Shown piece after piece: positions 43,463 to 52,556 of a DNA stretch of 64,000 nucleotides; the first letter of the stretch is position 1; each line of letters starts with the position of its first letter. Both the position numbers and the translations under genes were made by a program. This DNA comes from JBELHR01 sp042091275 (GTDB lineage Bacteria > Bacteroidota > Bacteroidia > Flavobacteriales > Flavobacteriaceae). The notes beneath the pieces were generated by a model, which saw only the letters and a program-made list of their open reading frames with translations, searched no databases and was not told where the DNA came from. Where the stretch lies: NCBI GenBank assembly GCA_042091275.1, contig JBELHR010000008.1:1-64000 (forward strand), in the 5' to 3' direction.

Positions 43463-44041
43463 ATGACGAGCTTAGCCATTTTTGCTTCTGGATCTGGAAG
43501 TAATGCAGAGAACATCGCACATTACTTAGAAAATCGACCTGATATCGAGGTTAAATTTGTCCTTTACAACAGGCGGGAAGCAGGCGTTGTGGATCGTATG
43601 GAACGCTTAAAAATTCCTTCTTATTATTTTTCAAATTCTGAGCTCAGAGAGGGAAAAGTTCTTGAGTTTTTGAAAGCAGAAGGCATAGATTTTATAATTT
43701 TAGCTGGATTTTTAGCAAAAATACCTTCTGATATTGTTTCTAATTTCCCAGAAAAGATCTTAAATATTCATCCAGCCTTGTTGCCAAAGTACGGTGGAAA
43801 AGGGATGTATGGAGAACATGTTCACAAGGCCGTCAAAGCTGCAGGGGAAAAAGAATCGGGGATAACAATACATTTGGTAAATGAATTCTATGACGAGGGT
43901 GCTATTGTCTTTCAGGCAAAAACTACCATTGACGCCACAGATCAAGCGAGTGATATTGCAGCTAAGATCCACGATTTAGAGTATAAGTATTTCCCAAAAA
44001 CAATAGTCGACTATATTTTGACTCATGGCCAAAAAGAATAA
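43463..44041 (+). CDS. purN: Phosphoribosylglycinamide formyltransferase
   Basis: Third step of purine synthesis: transfers a formyl group from 10-formyl-THF to GAR. The start MTSLAIFASGSGSNAENI carries the phosphate-binding GSGSNAENI (residues 9-17). The catalytic region ILNIHPALLPKYGGKGMYGEHVHKAV (about 101-126) contains the Asn-His pair, and HLVNEFYDEGAIVFQA includes the Asp. 192 residues, normal. It is divergent from acpP, an arrangement common in this phylum. The last 17 bases overlap the RNase H gene. Confidence 0.96.
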   Translation: MTSLAIFASGSGSNAENIAHYLENRPDIEVKFVLYNRREAGVVDRMERLKIPSYYFSNSELREGKVLEFLKAEGIDFIILAGFLAKIPSDIVSNFPEKILNIHPALLPKYGGKGMYGEHVHKAVKAAGEKESGITIHLVNEFYDEGAIVFQAKTTIDATDQASDIAAKIHDLEYKYFPKTIVDYILTHGQKE

Positions 44042-44645
44042 GTTCTATGTAGTGTGGAAGGGTTATAATCCAGGGATATATAATTCTTGGACGGATTGTC
44101 AAATTCAGATCAAAGGCTTTACTGGGGCACTTTATAAATCTTACACTAGTAAGAAGGAAGCAGATCAAGCCTATATTTCCGGGCCTTCTGCAATACGGTC
44201 TTCAAAATCAAAAGCACCCACATCTTTTAGCAGCGAAATAATTACAACCGCACTCTCGGTGGATGCCGCTTGTTCGGGGAATCCAGGTCTTATGGAGTAT
44301 CGAGGGGTATTCGTAGGATCTGAGAAGGAAATTTTTAGGCAGGGTCCTTTTAAAAAAGGAACAAATAATATCGGTGAGTTTTTGGCAATTGTACACGCAC
44401 TCGCCCTTTTGAAGAAAAAAGGATTAAAGCATTTACAAATCTATACGGATTCAAAAACAGCGATATCTTGGGTAAACAAAAAACAATGTCGCACAAATTT
44501 AGCTTTTGACTCTGAGAACCAGGATATTCTCGACTTGATTAAAAGAGCCGAAAAATGGCTTAAGGAAAACACCTTTACCAATCCAATTGTAAAGTGGAAA
44601 ACAAAGGAATGGGGGGAAATTCCAGCCGATTTCGGAAGAAAATAA
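44025..44645 (+). CDS. Ribonuclease H with N-terminal viroplasmin domain
   Basis: RNase HI-type enzyme degrading RNA in RNA-DNA hybrids. The N-terminal viroplasmin (RNA/DNA hybrid-binding) domain is FYVVWKGYNPGIYNSWTDCQIQIKGFTGALYKSYTSKKEADQAY (about residues 6-50). A short linker leads to the RNase H fold with the catalytic acidic residues in SVDAACSGNPG (about 78), NNIGEFLAIVHAL (about 114), LQIYTDSKTAISWV (about 142) and the closing EIPADFGRK (about 202). 206 residues. It overlaps purN by 17 bases and is convergent with the thioredoxin-like gene, the two stops being adjacent. Confidence 0.93.
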   Translation: MAKKNKFYVVWKGYNPGIYNSWTDCQIQIKGFTGALYKSYTSKKEADQAYISGPSAIRSSKSKAPTSFSSEIITTALSVDAACSGNPGLMEYRGVFVGSEKEIFRQGPFKKGTNNIGEFLAIVHALALLKKKGLKHLQIYTDSKTAISWVNKKQCRTNLAFDSENQDILDLIKRAEKWLKENTFTNPIVKWKTKEWGEIPADFGRK

Positions 44646-45167
44646 CTAGTTTTTCGTCAATTGAGCTAAAATAACATCGTAAGGGAGGGACCCTTTATTC
44701 TCACGTATTAACTTTTGATTTTTGTCGTAGAAGAAAAGAGTAGGTGTCGCCTCAATATCAAATAGTAGAGGGAATTCCCAATTTGCATCGCTCAAAAAAG
44801 TAAATCCATGACTTTGATCTACCTTCATTTTTTCGAGAAATTTTTTGGTTAAGCGACTGTCCTCTATACTTACAAACACAATATTGTGGTCCTCAAATAG
44901 AGCGCTGTTATCTCTTAGAGTTTCTAGTTCATAAACACAGTGACTGCACTCCGAATTATAATATACAACAAGGCTGTTTTTGTCCTTTGGAAGATTTTGT
45001 AAATTGAAATTTCCTCCTTCTAAAGTCTTGAGATCGAGATCAGGAATTTCTTTTATAATTTCTTCTCCCTGAACTTTATAATAAAACTTTCTGCTCAAAT
45101 CTGCACCTAAATAGATAAGTGCGACCCCTAGCAAGGATAAAATTAAAATTCTAGTTTTTTTATTCAT
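44646..45167 (-). CDS. Membrane-anchored thioredoxin-like protein
   Basis: A 173-residue TlpA-like protein. An N-terminal helix (about 6-24, ILILSLLGVALIYLGADL) anchors it with the domain outside the cytoplasm. The redox motif is CSHC in YYNSECSHCVYELETLR (about residues 74-77), and a cis-Pro occurs in IEATPTLFFYDK (about 139). It begins 17 bases after sufS, so co-transcription is possible and would place a redox protein with the cysteine desulfurase. Its export argues against direct contact with SufS, however. The partner is unknown. Confidence 0.87.
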   Translation of the reverse strand: MNKKTRILILSLLGVALIYLGADLSRKFYYKVQGEEIIKEIPDLDLKTLEGGNFNLQNLPKDKNSLVVYYNSECSHCVYELETLRDNSALFEDHNIVFVSIEDSRLTKKFLEKMKVDQSHGFTFLSDANWEFPLLFDIEATPTLFFYDKNQKLIRENKGSLPYDVILAQLTKN

Positions 45168-45184
45168 AAAGCTAAAGTAGAAAA

Positions 45185-46402
45185 TTATTTCAGCATATCT
45201 ATTGCTTTTTTCAAAGCAGCAATAAACAGATCAATTTCTTCAAAAGTATTGTAAAACGAAAAAGAGGCTCTAATTGTTCCTGGGATTTCATAATAATCCA
45301 TAAGAGGTTGGGTACAATGATGACCGGTTCTAACAGCTATTCCCATTTTATCCAAAATCACTCCTATGTCGTATGGATGAACACCCTCTACATTAAAGGA
45401 AATTACACTCGCTTTGTTTTTGGCTTGTCCAAAATAGATAAGATCGTCAAAATCAGACATTTTTTCCATAGCATATTGGAGGAGTTCATTTTCGCGATCC
45501 GCGATATTGTTTAAGCCGATTTCATTGATGTAATCTATGGCATATCCCAATCCGATTCCTCCTGCTATATTTGGAGTTCCCGCTTCAAATCTATGCGGAA
45601 GTTCGGCATAAGTGGTTTTTTTAAAAGTCACTTGATCTATCATTTCTCCACCACCTTGGTAGACATCTAATTCCATCAATCGATTCTTTTTGCCATAGAG
45701 AAATCCGACTCCTGTTGGACCGTACATTTTATGACCAGAACTGACATAAAAATCACAGTCTAATTCTTGTACATCGACGTTCAAGTGAGGAGTAGCCTGA
45801 GCACCGTCAATAAGAGTTAGTGCAGCGACACCTTGAGCAGCGGTTATAATTTCTTTTATAGGATTTATTGTTCCTAGCGTATTAGAAATATGAGAAACAG
45901 CTACTACGGCGACTTTGTCGTTGAGCATCTCATGAAAGGTAATCATATCCAATGTTCCATCTCTGTGCAGGGGTATCACTTTCAAAACAGCTCCTGTTCT
46001 GTCGCAAAGCATCTGCCATGGGACAATATTGGCATGGTGCTCTAAGGTGGAAATTACGATTTCATCTCCTTTTTTTAATGTAGAGTTAAGACCACTAGCT
46101 ACTAGATTAATTCCCATAGTGGTCCCAGAAGTAAAGATGGTTTCCTCGACTAGGGCTGCGTTTATATAATCCTTAATTTTTGCTCTAGCTTCCTCATAGG
46201 CATCCGTAGCCTTCTGACTCAAATAATGTACTCCTCTGTGAATATTGGCGTTTTCCTCTAGATAATAGTCGCTTATAGATTCTATTACCTTTGAGGGTGT
46301 TTGTCCTGTTGCTGCATTGTCAAAATACACCAAAGGCCTTCCGTTTACATTTTGGTCTAAAATGGGAAAATCCGCTCTAACCTCCTCTATATTCATACTC
46401 AT
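45185..46402 (-). CDS. sufS: SufS cysteine desulfurase
   Basis: Pyridoxal-phosphate enzyme releasing sulfur from cysteine for iron-sulfur cluster assembly. The N-terminus is IEEVRADFPILDQNVNGRPLVYFDNAATGQ. The cofactor-binding Lys is in YVSSGHKMYGPTGVGFLYG (about residue 226), and the catalytic Cys is in VRTGHHCTQPLM (about 364). 405 residues. Two ATGs, at 46402 and 46396, are both possible starts. It is cut off from sufBCD by a serine hydrolase gene of opposite strand. No sufE or sufU partner lies in the window. Confidence 0.95.
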   Translation of the reverse strand: MSMNIEEVRADFPILDQNVNGRPLVYFDNAATGQTPSKVIESISDYYLEENANIHRGVHYLSQKATDAYEEARAKIKDYINAALVEETIFTSGTTMGINLVASGLNSTLKKGDEIVISTLEHHANIVPWQMLCDRTGAVLKVIPLHRDGTLDMITFHEMLNDKVAVVAVSHISNTLGTINPIKEIITAAQGVAALTLIDGAQATPHLNVDVQELDCDFYVSSGHKMYGPTGVGFLYGKKNRLMELDVYQGGGEMIDQVTFKKTTYAELPHRFEAGTPNIAGGIGLGYAIDYINEIGLNNIADRENELLQYAMEKMSDFDDLIYFGQAKNKASVISFNVEGVHPYDIGVILDKMGIAVRTGHHCTQPLMDYYEIPGTIRASFSFYNTFEEIDLFIAALKKAIDMLK

Positions 46403-46454
46403 GATCCAATATTTAAGTCGCTTGTAAAGATAAGCGAAGTCTTGTAAAAATCCT

Positions 46455-46462
46455 TAAATTTG
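46455..46462 (+). promoter_or_regulatory. -7 element of the serine hydrolase gene
   Basis: TAAATTTG, an exact TAnnTTTG match, 28 bases before the ATG at 46490. No TTG at 17-23 bases upstream, so only half of the promoter is recognisable. Confidence 0.4.
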
Positions 46463-46489
46463 TTTTGAACAACATCAATTTACTTTTGC

Positions 46490-47836
46490 ATGAAAAAAAT
46501 TAAGATATTCTTCCTTTTACTCTTCCTTCTTTTGGTCGCAGTTGTCTTTTTGAATTACGAAAAGCTAAATATTATTTCGGGTTACGCCTCTAAGAATACG
46601 GCGTCTAATACTTTTCTTGTGAACAGAGATCACGAGTCTATTATTCAGGAGGATTTAAACTTTTCTCCTATTGATTTGGCCGATACCAAGATCGATGAGA
46701 GTTCTTATAGTGTAGAAGCTTCTGTTTTCGGTTTTATGACTCGAGAGGCAGTCTTTCGCCAAGGACTAGGTGCTGTTTTAGTGAATGATTCCTACGATGC
46801 ATCCAAGCCCTATCTAAAGCCCAATCGCAATTTCACAAAAAATGAAAATTCCTATCCTTACAATGCCTCTAGCGTCAAAGACAGTCTTTTGACAAGTGTT
46901 GATTTTACCGCTTTAAATGAGGTTGTCAGTTCTGCTTTTGATGTTCCTGGTAGCGATGCTACTCCGCGTCAAACAAGGGCAGTAGTGGTTCTTTATAAAA
47001 ACCGATTAATTGCAGAACAATACGCACCTGGATTTGATAAAAATACGCTTTTACTCGGTTGGTCTATGACAAAGAGTATTCAGTCTACAATGATTGGTGT
47101 TTTGGTGGATAGAATGAATTTTGATATTTATGCTCCAGCACCAATTGTCGAATGGGAAGGGGATAAGCGTAAAAATATAACAACTCATAACCTGTTGCAA
47201 ATGAATTCAGGTTTGGAATGGGATGAGGATTACAACACCATTTCAGATGTGACAAAGATGTTGTTCTTAGATTCGGATATGACCCAAACTCAAATAGATA
47301 AGCCTCTGGCTTACGAGCCGAATACCCATTGGAATTATTCATCAGGTACTACGAATGTACTCTCGAGAATTATTCGAAATCAATTTGACTCTCACCAAGC
47401 CTATTTAGATTTTCCGTATGAGAGTTTTATCGATAGAATTGGAATGAACTCTATGGTTCTCGAGGCGGATTTAGATGGAAATTATGTTGGCTCGTCTTAT
47501 GGTTGGGCAACCGCGAGAGATTGGGCAAAATTTGGATTGCTGTATCTCAATAGAGGAAATTGGAATGGGGAACAGATTTTTGACGAATCTTGGGTAGATT
47601 ATGTGACTCAAGCTACTCCCACATCTGAGGGGATATACGGAGGACAGTTTTGGCTAAATGCAGGAGGAGATTATCCAGATCTACCATTGAATATGTTCTC
47701 TTGTAATGGTTATCAAGGTCAGCGAATAAGTATGTTTCCAGACCAAGACCTAGTTGTAGTCCGTTTGGGATTAGGAGATGAAGACGTTTTTGATTTTCAG
47801 GAATTCCACCTTGGAATACTAGATGCTATAAAATAA
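46490..47836 (+). CDS. Serine hydrolase (beta-lactamase class C family)
   Basis: A 448-residue penicillin-binding/class C beta-lactamase-like hydrolase. An N-terminal hydrophobic segment (about 5-24) acts as a signal or anchor. The SxxK motif is SMTK in LLGWSMTKSIQ (about residue 193), and the second-motif Tyr is in HWNYSSGTTN (about 283). A C-terminal RISMFPDQDLVVVRLG strand is typical; a clear KTG box is not seen, as is usual in esterase-like members. It may be an esterase, peptidase or amidase rather than a beta-lactamase. It is flanked by the two halves of the suf cluster, on the other strand, and ended by a strong terminator. Confidence 0.88.
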   Translation: MKKIKIFFLLLFLLLVAVVFLNYEKLNIISGYASKNTASNTFLVNRDHESIIQEDLNFSPIDLADTKIDESSYSVEASVFGFMTREAVFRQGLGAVLVNDSYDASKPYLKPNRNFTKNENSYPYNASSVKDSLLTSVDFTALNEVVSSAFDVPGSDATPRQTRAVVVLYKNRLIAEQYAPGFDKNTLLLGWSMTKSIQSTMIGVLVDRMNFDIYAPAPIVEWEGDKRKNITTHNLLQMNSGLEWDEDYNTISDVTKMLFLDSDMTQTQIDKPLAYEPNTHWNYSSGTTNVLSRIIRNQFDSHQAYLDFPYESFIDRIGMNSMVLEADLDGNYVGSSYGWATARDWAKFGLLYLNRGNWNGEQIFDESWVDYVTQATPTSEGIYGGQFWLNAGGDYPDLPLNMFSCNGYQGQRISMFPDQDLVVVRLGLGDEDVFDFQEFHLGILDAIK

Positions 47837-47862
47837 AAAAAGGCGCTTCAAGCGCCTTTTTT
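47836..47862. terminator. Bidirectional terminator between serine hydrolase and sufD genes
   Basis: A 6-base GC core, GGCGCT and AGCGCC (47842-47847 and 47851-47856), with a 3-base loop is extended by A and T runs on both sides. It starts at the end of the serine hydrolase gene and stops immediately before the sufD stop codon, so it can serve both convergent genes. Confidence 0.9.
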
Positions 47863-49185
47863 CTATAAGTTAAAACCGAGGTCTACTCCCAATTTTTCCG
47901 CTATCTGTAAACTTATTAAAGTTTTGAGTGCAGGTATCTTAACATCTTTTAAAACATCGGCTGTAAACGCATACATCAAAAGAGCTTGAGCCTCTTTTTT
48001 TGGTATACCTCTAGATTGCATATAAAAGAGTGCATTCTGATCTAATTGCCCAATAGTACATCCGTGAGAACACTTTACATCATCGGCAAATATCTCTAGC
48101 TGAGGCTTTGAATTTATATCTGCTGAATCCGATAGTAGGATGGAATCGTTTTGCTGGAAAGCATTTGTCTTCTGAGCAATTTCATCTACAATTACCTTAC
48201 CGTTAAAGACACCCGTAGATTTTTCGTCGTAAAGTCCTTTATACCACTCGTTAGATTCACAATTTGGCTGCATGTGGTGCATGGTAGTGTGATTGTCTAC
48301 ATGCTGCTTGCCCTCGAGTATCGATAAACCATTCATATTGGATTCGATATTCGAGCCTTCGTGTTTAAAGGAAAGATTATTTCTAGTGATATTACCTCCA
48401 AAAGAAAAGGTAAAAAGAGAACAGACAGAATCTCTTTGTTGGGATACATAAGTACTGTCTATTAGGTTGGCATCTTGCCTATCATTTTGAACTTTGTAAT
48501 AGCTTACGTTGGCATTACTACCGACAAATAGTTCCGTTACTGTATTCGTGAAGTTTTGTTCTCCACCTAAGCTCTGATGACGTTCGATGATTTCTACCTG
48601 TGCATTTTCTCCAACCACAACCAAATTTCTAGGTTGAATCAACAAGTCAGGATTGTTTCCGCTCGTTATGTTTACAATTTGAATTGGTTTGGAAACCACA
48701 GTTCCTTTTGGAATATGTATATAAGCTCCTTCGCTAGCAAATGCGGTATTTAAATCGCTTAAACTTCCTCCTTCTTTCGCTAATTCATCAAAGTTATTAC
48801 TGAGAACAGTCTTGTATTTCTGTTTTTGAAGTGCTGAGGACAATACACATATATCCGCCCCATCATGAGTAGTTTCAGAGAGGAACGAGTTAAAAACTCC
48901 ATCTACAAAAACCAACTTATAGGATTCGATTCCAGGAACAAAATAAGGTTTAACCTGTTTGTGGTCTAGTTCTGTTTCGTGTTTAAAGAAAACAGAATAA
49001 TTCTTTTTGAGTATTTTACTGATGTTGGTATACTTCCAATCCTCGTTTTGTTTCGTAGGAAATCCTTTTTTCTCAAAACGGGTAAAGGCTGCAGATCTTT
49101 TATCGTGCACTGCCGAATCTATGTCGGTGCTGCTTTCGTGCTCAAAGGCCAAAAAAGAAGCAGCTAAGGTTTCTTTTAATTCCAT
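47863..49185 (-). CDS. sufD: SufD, iron-sulfur scaffold subunit
   Basis: Component of the SufBCD scaffold. A 440-residue beta-helix protein: the family phrases KGFPTKQNEDWKYTNISKIL at the N-terminus, a middle beta-helix region and the C-terminal DDVKCSHGCTIGQLDQNALFYMQSRGIPKKEAQALLMYAFTADVL are visible. The Cys and His in VKCSHGC face SufB in the complex. It begins one base after sufC and is the last gene of the iscA-sufB-sufC-sufD unit, with a terminator just beyond it. Confidence 0.96.
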   Translation of the reverse strand: MELKETLAASFLAFEHESSTDIDSAVHDKRSAAFTRFEKKGFPTKQNEDWKYTNISKILKKNYSVFFKHETELDHKQVKPYFVPGIESYKLVFVDGVFNSFLSETTHDGADICVLSSALQKQKYKTVLSNNFDELAKEGGSLSDLNTAFASEGAYIHIPKGTVVSKPIQIVNITSGNNPDLLIQPRNLVVVGENAQVEIIERHQSLGGEQNFTNTVTELFVGSNANVSYYKVQNDRQDANLIDSTYVSQQRDSVCSLFTFSFGGNITRNNLSFKHEGSNIESNMNGLSILEGKQHVDNHTTMHHMQPNCESNEWYKGLYDEKSTGVFNGKVIVDEIAQKTNAFQQNDSILLSDSADINSKPQLEIFADDVKCSHGCTIGQLDQNALFYMQSRGIPKKEAQALLMYAFTADVLKDVKIPALKTLISLQIAEKLGVDLGFNL

Positions 49186-49186
49186 A

Positions 49187-49939
49187 TTAAGCCTTTAATT
49201 CTTCTTTGATCCAATCGTATCCTTTGTCCTCTAGTTCAAGGGCCAATTCTTTACCTCCTGATTTTACGATTCTTCCATCGTAAAGAACGTGTACAAAATC
49301 TGGCACTATATGCTCTAGAAGTCTTTGATAATGTGTAATTACAACTACCGCGTTATCTTCTGACTTTAATTTATTTACTCCATTTGCGACAATTCTCAAG
49401 GCATCGATATCCAGACCAGAATCTGTTTCATCTAGAATAGCGAGTTTAGGTTCGAGCATGGCCATTTGAAAAATTTCGTTTCGCTTCTTTTCTCCACCGG
49501 AAAATCCTTCGTTTAGGGAACGAGATAAAAACTTTCGATCAATCTCCAAAAGTTCTGATTTTTCGCGAATCATTTTTAGCATATCCTTAGCCGGTAGCTC
49601 TTCTAAACCTTTTGCTTTACGAGTTTCGTTTATAGCTGCTTTGATAAAGTTAGTAACGGTCACACCTGGAATTTCAACAGGATATTGGAAGGAAAGGAAT
49701 ACCCCTTCGTGAGCGCGTTCTTCCGGGGCCATCTCAGAGATGTCTTTTTCGTTTAGAAGAATTTCTCCGCCAGTTACTTCGTATTCTTCTCGTCCAGCAA
49801 TAACAGAGGCCATGGTACTTTTACCAGCTCCATTCGGTCCCATTATAGCGTGAACTTCTCCAGCTTTAATTTCTAAATTGAGTCCTTTAAGTATTTCTTT
49901 ATCGCCTATGTTGGCTTTTAGGTTTTCTATTTTAAGCAT
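49187..49939 (-). CDS. sufC: SufC, ATPase of the Suf scaffold
   Basis: ABC-type ATPase that energises cluster assembly on SufBCD. Walker A is GPNGAGKST at residues 34-42. The ABC signature is in NEGFSGGEKKRNEI (about 148), and Walker B plus catalytic Glu appear as LAILDETDSGLD, with the atypical Glu-Thr-Asp-Ser typical of SufC. The H-loop is ITHYQRL. 250 residues, normal. Between sufB (13 bases) and sufD (1 base). Confidence 0.97.
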   Translation of the reverse strand: MLKIENLKANIGDKEILKGLNLEIKAGEVHAIMGPNGAGKSTMASVIAGREEYEVTGGEILLNEKDISEMAPEERAHEGVFLSFQYPVEIPGVTVTNFIKAAINETRKAKGLEELPAKDMLKMIREKSELLEIDRKFLSRSLNEGFSGGEKKRNEIFQMAMLEPKLAILDETDSGLDIDALRIVANGVNKLKSEDNAVVVITHYQRLLEHIVPDFVHVLYDGRIVKSGGKELALELEDKGYDWIKEELKA

Positions 49940-49952
49940 CTGATTCTTTATT

Positions 49953-51401
49953 TTATCCTACGGATCCTTCTAAACTTATTTCTAATAATTTTTGAGCCTC
50001 TACTGCAAATTCCATCGGTAATTTATTCAAAACCTCTTTTGAAAAACCATTTACAATTAGGGCAATTGCTTTTTCGGTATCAATACCGCGTTGGTTACAA
50101 TAAAACAACTGATCTTCTCCAATTTTACTGGTTGTCGCTTCGTGTTCTATTTGAGCAGATTTATTTTTTGCCTCAATGTATGGGAAGGTATGTGCTCCAC
50201 ATTTATTACCCATCAAAAGGGAATCACATTGAGAAAAGTTTCGAGCATTCTCAGCGCGTTTTGCAACCTGAACCAATCCTCTATACGAGTTTTGCGATTT
50301 ACCGGCAGATATTCCTTTTGAAATTATGGTAGACCTGGTGTTTTTCCCTAAGTGAATCATTTTGGTTCCTGTATCCGCTTGCTGAAAATTATTCGTTACA
50401 GCAATGGAGTAAAATTCACCTACTGAGTTATCTCCTTTGAGAACACAAGATGGATATTTCCAAGTGACAGCAGAACCTGTTTCTACTTGAGTCCAAGAAA
50501 TCTTGGATCTGTTTTCACAAAGTCCTCTTTTGGTCACAAAATTATAAACTCCTCCTTTTCCACTTTTGTCTCCTGGAAACCAGTTTTGAACTGTGGAGTA
50601 TTTTATCTCAGCATCATCCATTGCAATAAGTTCTACAACGGCAGCGTGCAGCTGATTTTCATCTCTTGCAGGAGCTGTACATCCCTCTAGGTAACTCACA
50701 TAGGAATCTTTATCTGCAACAACTAAGGTTCTTTCAAACTGACCTGTACCTCCTTCATTAATTCGGAAATAGGTCGATAATTCCATGGGACAAGTAACCC
50801 CTTTTGGAATGTAGCAGAAGGATCCATCTGTAAAGACAGCAGAGTTTAAGGCTGCATAAAAGTTATCTGTTTTTGGAACTACAGAACCGATATACTTTTT
50901 TACCAATTCTGGGTGCTCTTGGATTGCTTCAGATATAGGGCAAAAGATGATTCCTTTTTCCGCTAAGGTCTTTTTAAAAGTAGTAGCTACTGACACGGAG
51001 TCAACTACGACATCTACAGCAATTCCGCTAAGTTTTTTTTGTTCGTCCAAGGATATTCCAAGTTTCTCAAATGTTGCGAGAAGTTCTGGATCAACATCTT
51101 CTAATTTTTTGTTGGGGTCTGCCTTTTTGGGAGCGGAATAATAAGAAATTGCCTGGAAGTCTGGTTTTTCATAATTCACATTAGCCCAATCTGGTTCTTC
51201 CATTTCCAACCATATTTTTAGAGCATCTAGCCTCCAATCTAACATCCATTGAGGCTCATTTTTCTTTTTAGAAATTGCACGAACGATATCTGCATTTAAT
51301 CCTTTTGGAAAAGTTTCAGATTCGATATCGGTATAAAACCCATATTCGTATTCTTGGGTCTCCAGTTCTTTCTTTAAATCGTCTTCGGTATATTTTGCCA
51401 T
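49953..51401 (-). CDS. sufB: SufB, iron-sulfur scaffold subunit
   Basis: Main scaffold protein of the Suf system, 482 residues. Family phrases are GLNADIVRAISKKKNEPQWMLDWRLDAL at the N-terminus, YIPKGVTCPMELSTYFRINEGGTGQFERTLVVAD, and CDSLLMGNKCGAHTFPYIEAKNKSAQIEHEATTSKIGEDQLFYCNQRGI near the C-terminus, which holds the conserved Cys and His-Glu residues involved in cluster binding. It follows the IscA-type gene by 27 bases and precedes sufC by 13, in the usual order. Confidence 0.97.
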   Translation of the reverse strand: MAKYTEDDLKKELETQEYEYGFYTDIESETFPKGLNADIVRAISKKKNEPQWMLDWRLDALKIWLEMEEPDWANVNYEKPDFQAISYYSAPKKADPNKKLEDVDPELLATFEKLGISLDEQKKLSGIAVDVVVDSVSVATTFKKTLAEKGIIFCPISEAIQEHPELVKKYIGSVVPKTDNFYAALNSAVFTDGSFCYIPKGVTCPMELSTYFRINEGGTGQFERTLVVADKDSYVSYLEGCTAPARDENQLHAAVVELIAMDDAEIKYSTVQNWFPGDKSGKGGVYNFVTKRGLCENRSKISWTQVETGSAVTWKYPSCVLKGDNSVGEFYSIAVTNNFQQADTGTKMIHLGKNTRSTIISKGISAGKSQNSYRGLVQVAKRAENARNFSQCDSLLMGNKCGAHTFPYIEAKNKSAQIEHEATTSKIGEDQLFYCNQRGIDTEKAIALIVNGFSKEVLNKLPMEFAVEAQKLLEISLEGSVG

Positions 51402-51428
51402 TGTGAGGAGGTTTTTTAAAAGGTGTTT

Positions 51429-51758
51429 TTAGAGCGCAAAACTCTCTCCACACCCACAAGTTCTACTAGCATTGGGATTGTTAAAAACAAATCCGGTCCC
51501 ATTTAATCCTCCTGAATATTCAAGAGTAGTTCCCGCTAAGTATAAAAAACTCTTTTTATCAACTACAATCTTCACGCCATTGTCTTCAAAAACTTTATCT
51601 TCCGCCACGGTTTCTCTATCGAATTTTAGATCGTAAGACAAACCAGAACAGCCACCACTTTTGACTCCAACGCGGACAAAGTCTTGTGAAGCATTATATC
51701 CATCATCGGACATGAGCTCTGCAACTTTTTTCTTTGCAATATCACTAACTTTAATCAT
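51429..51758 (-). CDS. IscA/SufA-type iron-sulfur carrier
   Basis: A 109-residue A-type carrier that accepts clusters from SufBCD and delivers them to enzymes. The three ligand cysteines are present: GGCSGLSYDL (about residue 38) and SRTCGCGESF (about 103 and 105). The start MIKVSDIAKKKVAELM is typical. It is the first gene of the suf unit. A minus-strand TACATTTG (revcomp of 51776-51783) about 17 bases upstream is a promoter -7 candidate. SufA, IscA and ErpA cannot be told apart reliably by eye. Confidence 0.94.
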   Translation of the reverse strand: MIKVSDIAKKKVAELMSDDGYNASQDFVRVGVKSGGCSGLSYDLKFDRETVAEDKVFEDNGVKIVVDKKSFLYLAGTTLEYSGGLNGTGFVFNNPNASRTCGCGESFAL

Positions 51759-51775
51759 AAATAGATTCTTTGTTG

Positions 51776-51783
51776 CAAATGTA
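51776..51783 (-). promoter_or_regulatory. -7 element of the suf operon
   Basis: On the minus strand the bases read TACATTTG, matching TAnnTTTG, about 17 bases before the IscA-type gene. No good TTG -33 element at the usual distance. Confidence 0.4.
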
Positions 51784-51861
51784 CAACATCACAAGTGTTT
51801 AGCCATAAGTTGCTGAAAGTAATTTCCGATCTAGCAATAAGAAATATTTATTCCAAAGTAA

Positions 51862-52389
51862 TCAGAAGGGCAAAGAGTAGGCAAAACTCACATAGCCTGC
51901 AAAACGAAAGGAGTTTTTCTCGTTGTAGAGTTTGACTAAATCGCTGCGCTCTCGAAAGTTAGCCGTGTATTTTACCGTCATGTTTTTGTTGAGAATAAGT
52001 CGAAGCTCTGCATTTAAGGCATAGGTAAAAGTCTTGGAGTCCAAGGCGCTTCTATCGATGATTCCAGCATCCATTCCTATGGCAGCTCCTAACTTGGTTT
52101 TGCTGGATTTATTGGGTGGCCAAATAATAAAAGGAATCGCAACAAATACACCGCTTGTGTAAAATTTAGTGGCTTGAAAGCGTTCAGCAAATACTCCAAG
52201 TTCGTAGTTATGAGTTTTATATCCCACTTTAAGGATATAATCTAATGCACCACTTTCAGAATCTTCGTAAGGACCGAGGGCAAGCATTTTGGGATCGAGG
52301 CCTGTTTCGAAAAACACTCCTTCTTGAGACTGGGCATTTTTTGATATAAACATCAAAAAAAGCAAAAATAGAATTGGTTTGGTAGCCAT
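51862..52389 (-). CDS. Hypothetical secreted, probably outer-membrane, protein
   Basis: A 175-residue protein with a signal peptide (about 1-21, ending KNAQSQ). The mature part alternates polar and hydrophobic residues (HNYELGVFAERFQATKFYTSGVFVAIPFII, TYALNAELRLILNKNMTVKYTANFRE) and ends in FAYSLPF with a terminal Phe. This fits a small eight-stranded outer-membrane beta-barrel. I recognise no named family. It stands alone between the suf operon and thiL; the 167-base region between it and thiL shows no clear promoter on either strand. Confidence 0.72.
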   Translation of the reverse strand: MATKPILFLLFLMFISKNAQSQEGVFFETGLDPKMLALGPYEDSESGALDYILKVGYKTHNYELGVFAERFQATKFYTSGVFVAIPFIIWPPNKSSKTKLGAAIGMDAGIIDRSALDSKTFTYALNAELRLILNKNMTVKYTANFRERSDLVKLYNEKNSFRFAGYVSFAYSLPF

Positions 52390-52556
52390 AGTTTAAAGCG
52401 AGGTAGGCTTTAAATGAGTAATAAATATATGAAAATTAACGCTTTAGGCTATTTTTTTAACATTTAGTTAAGATAAAAATCAGGGTACTGCAAGATTTAG
52501 AGCTCAGAATTTTCGTCTTCCGTCAAAATGTTGGATTTTTGCATAAAATCAAAAGT

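Noticed and set aside
46481..46488. TACTTTTG immediately before the serine hydrolase ATG as its promoter
   Set aside because: It would place the transcription start at or after the start codon, and no TTG lies at the right distance. The copy at 46455 is better placed.
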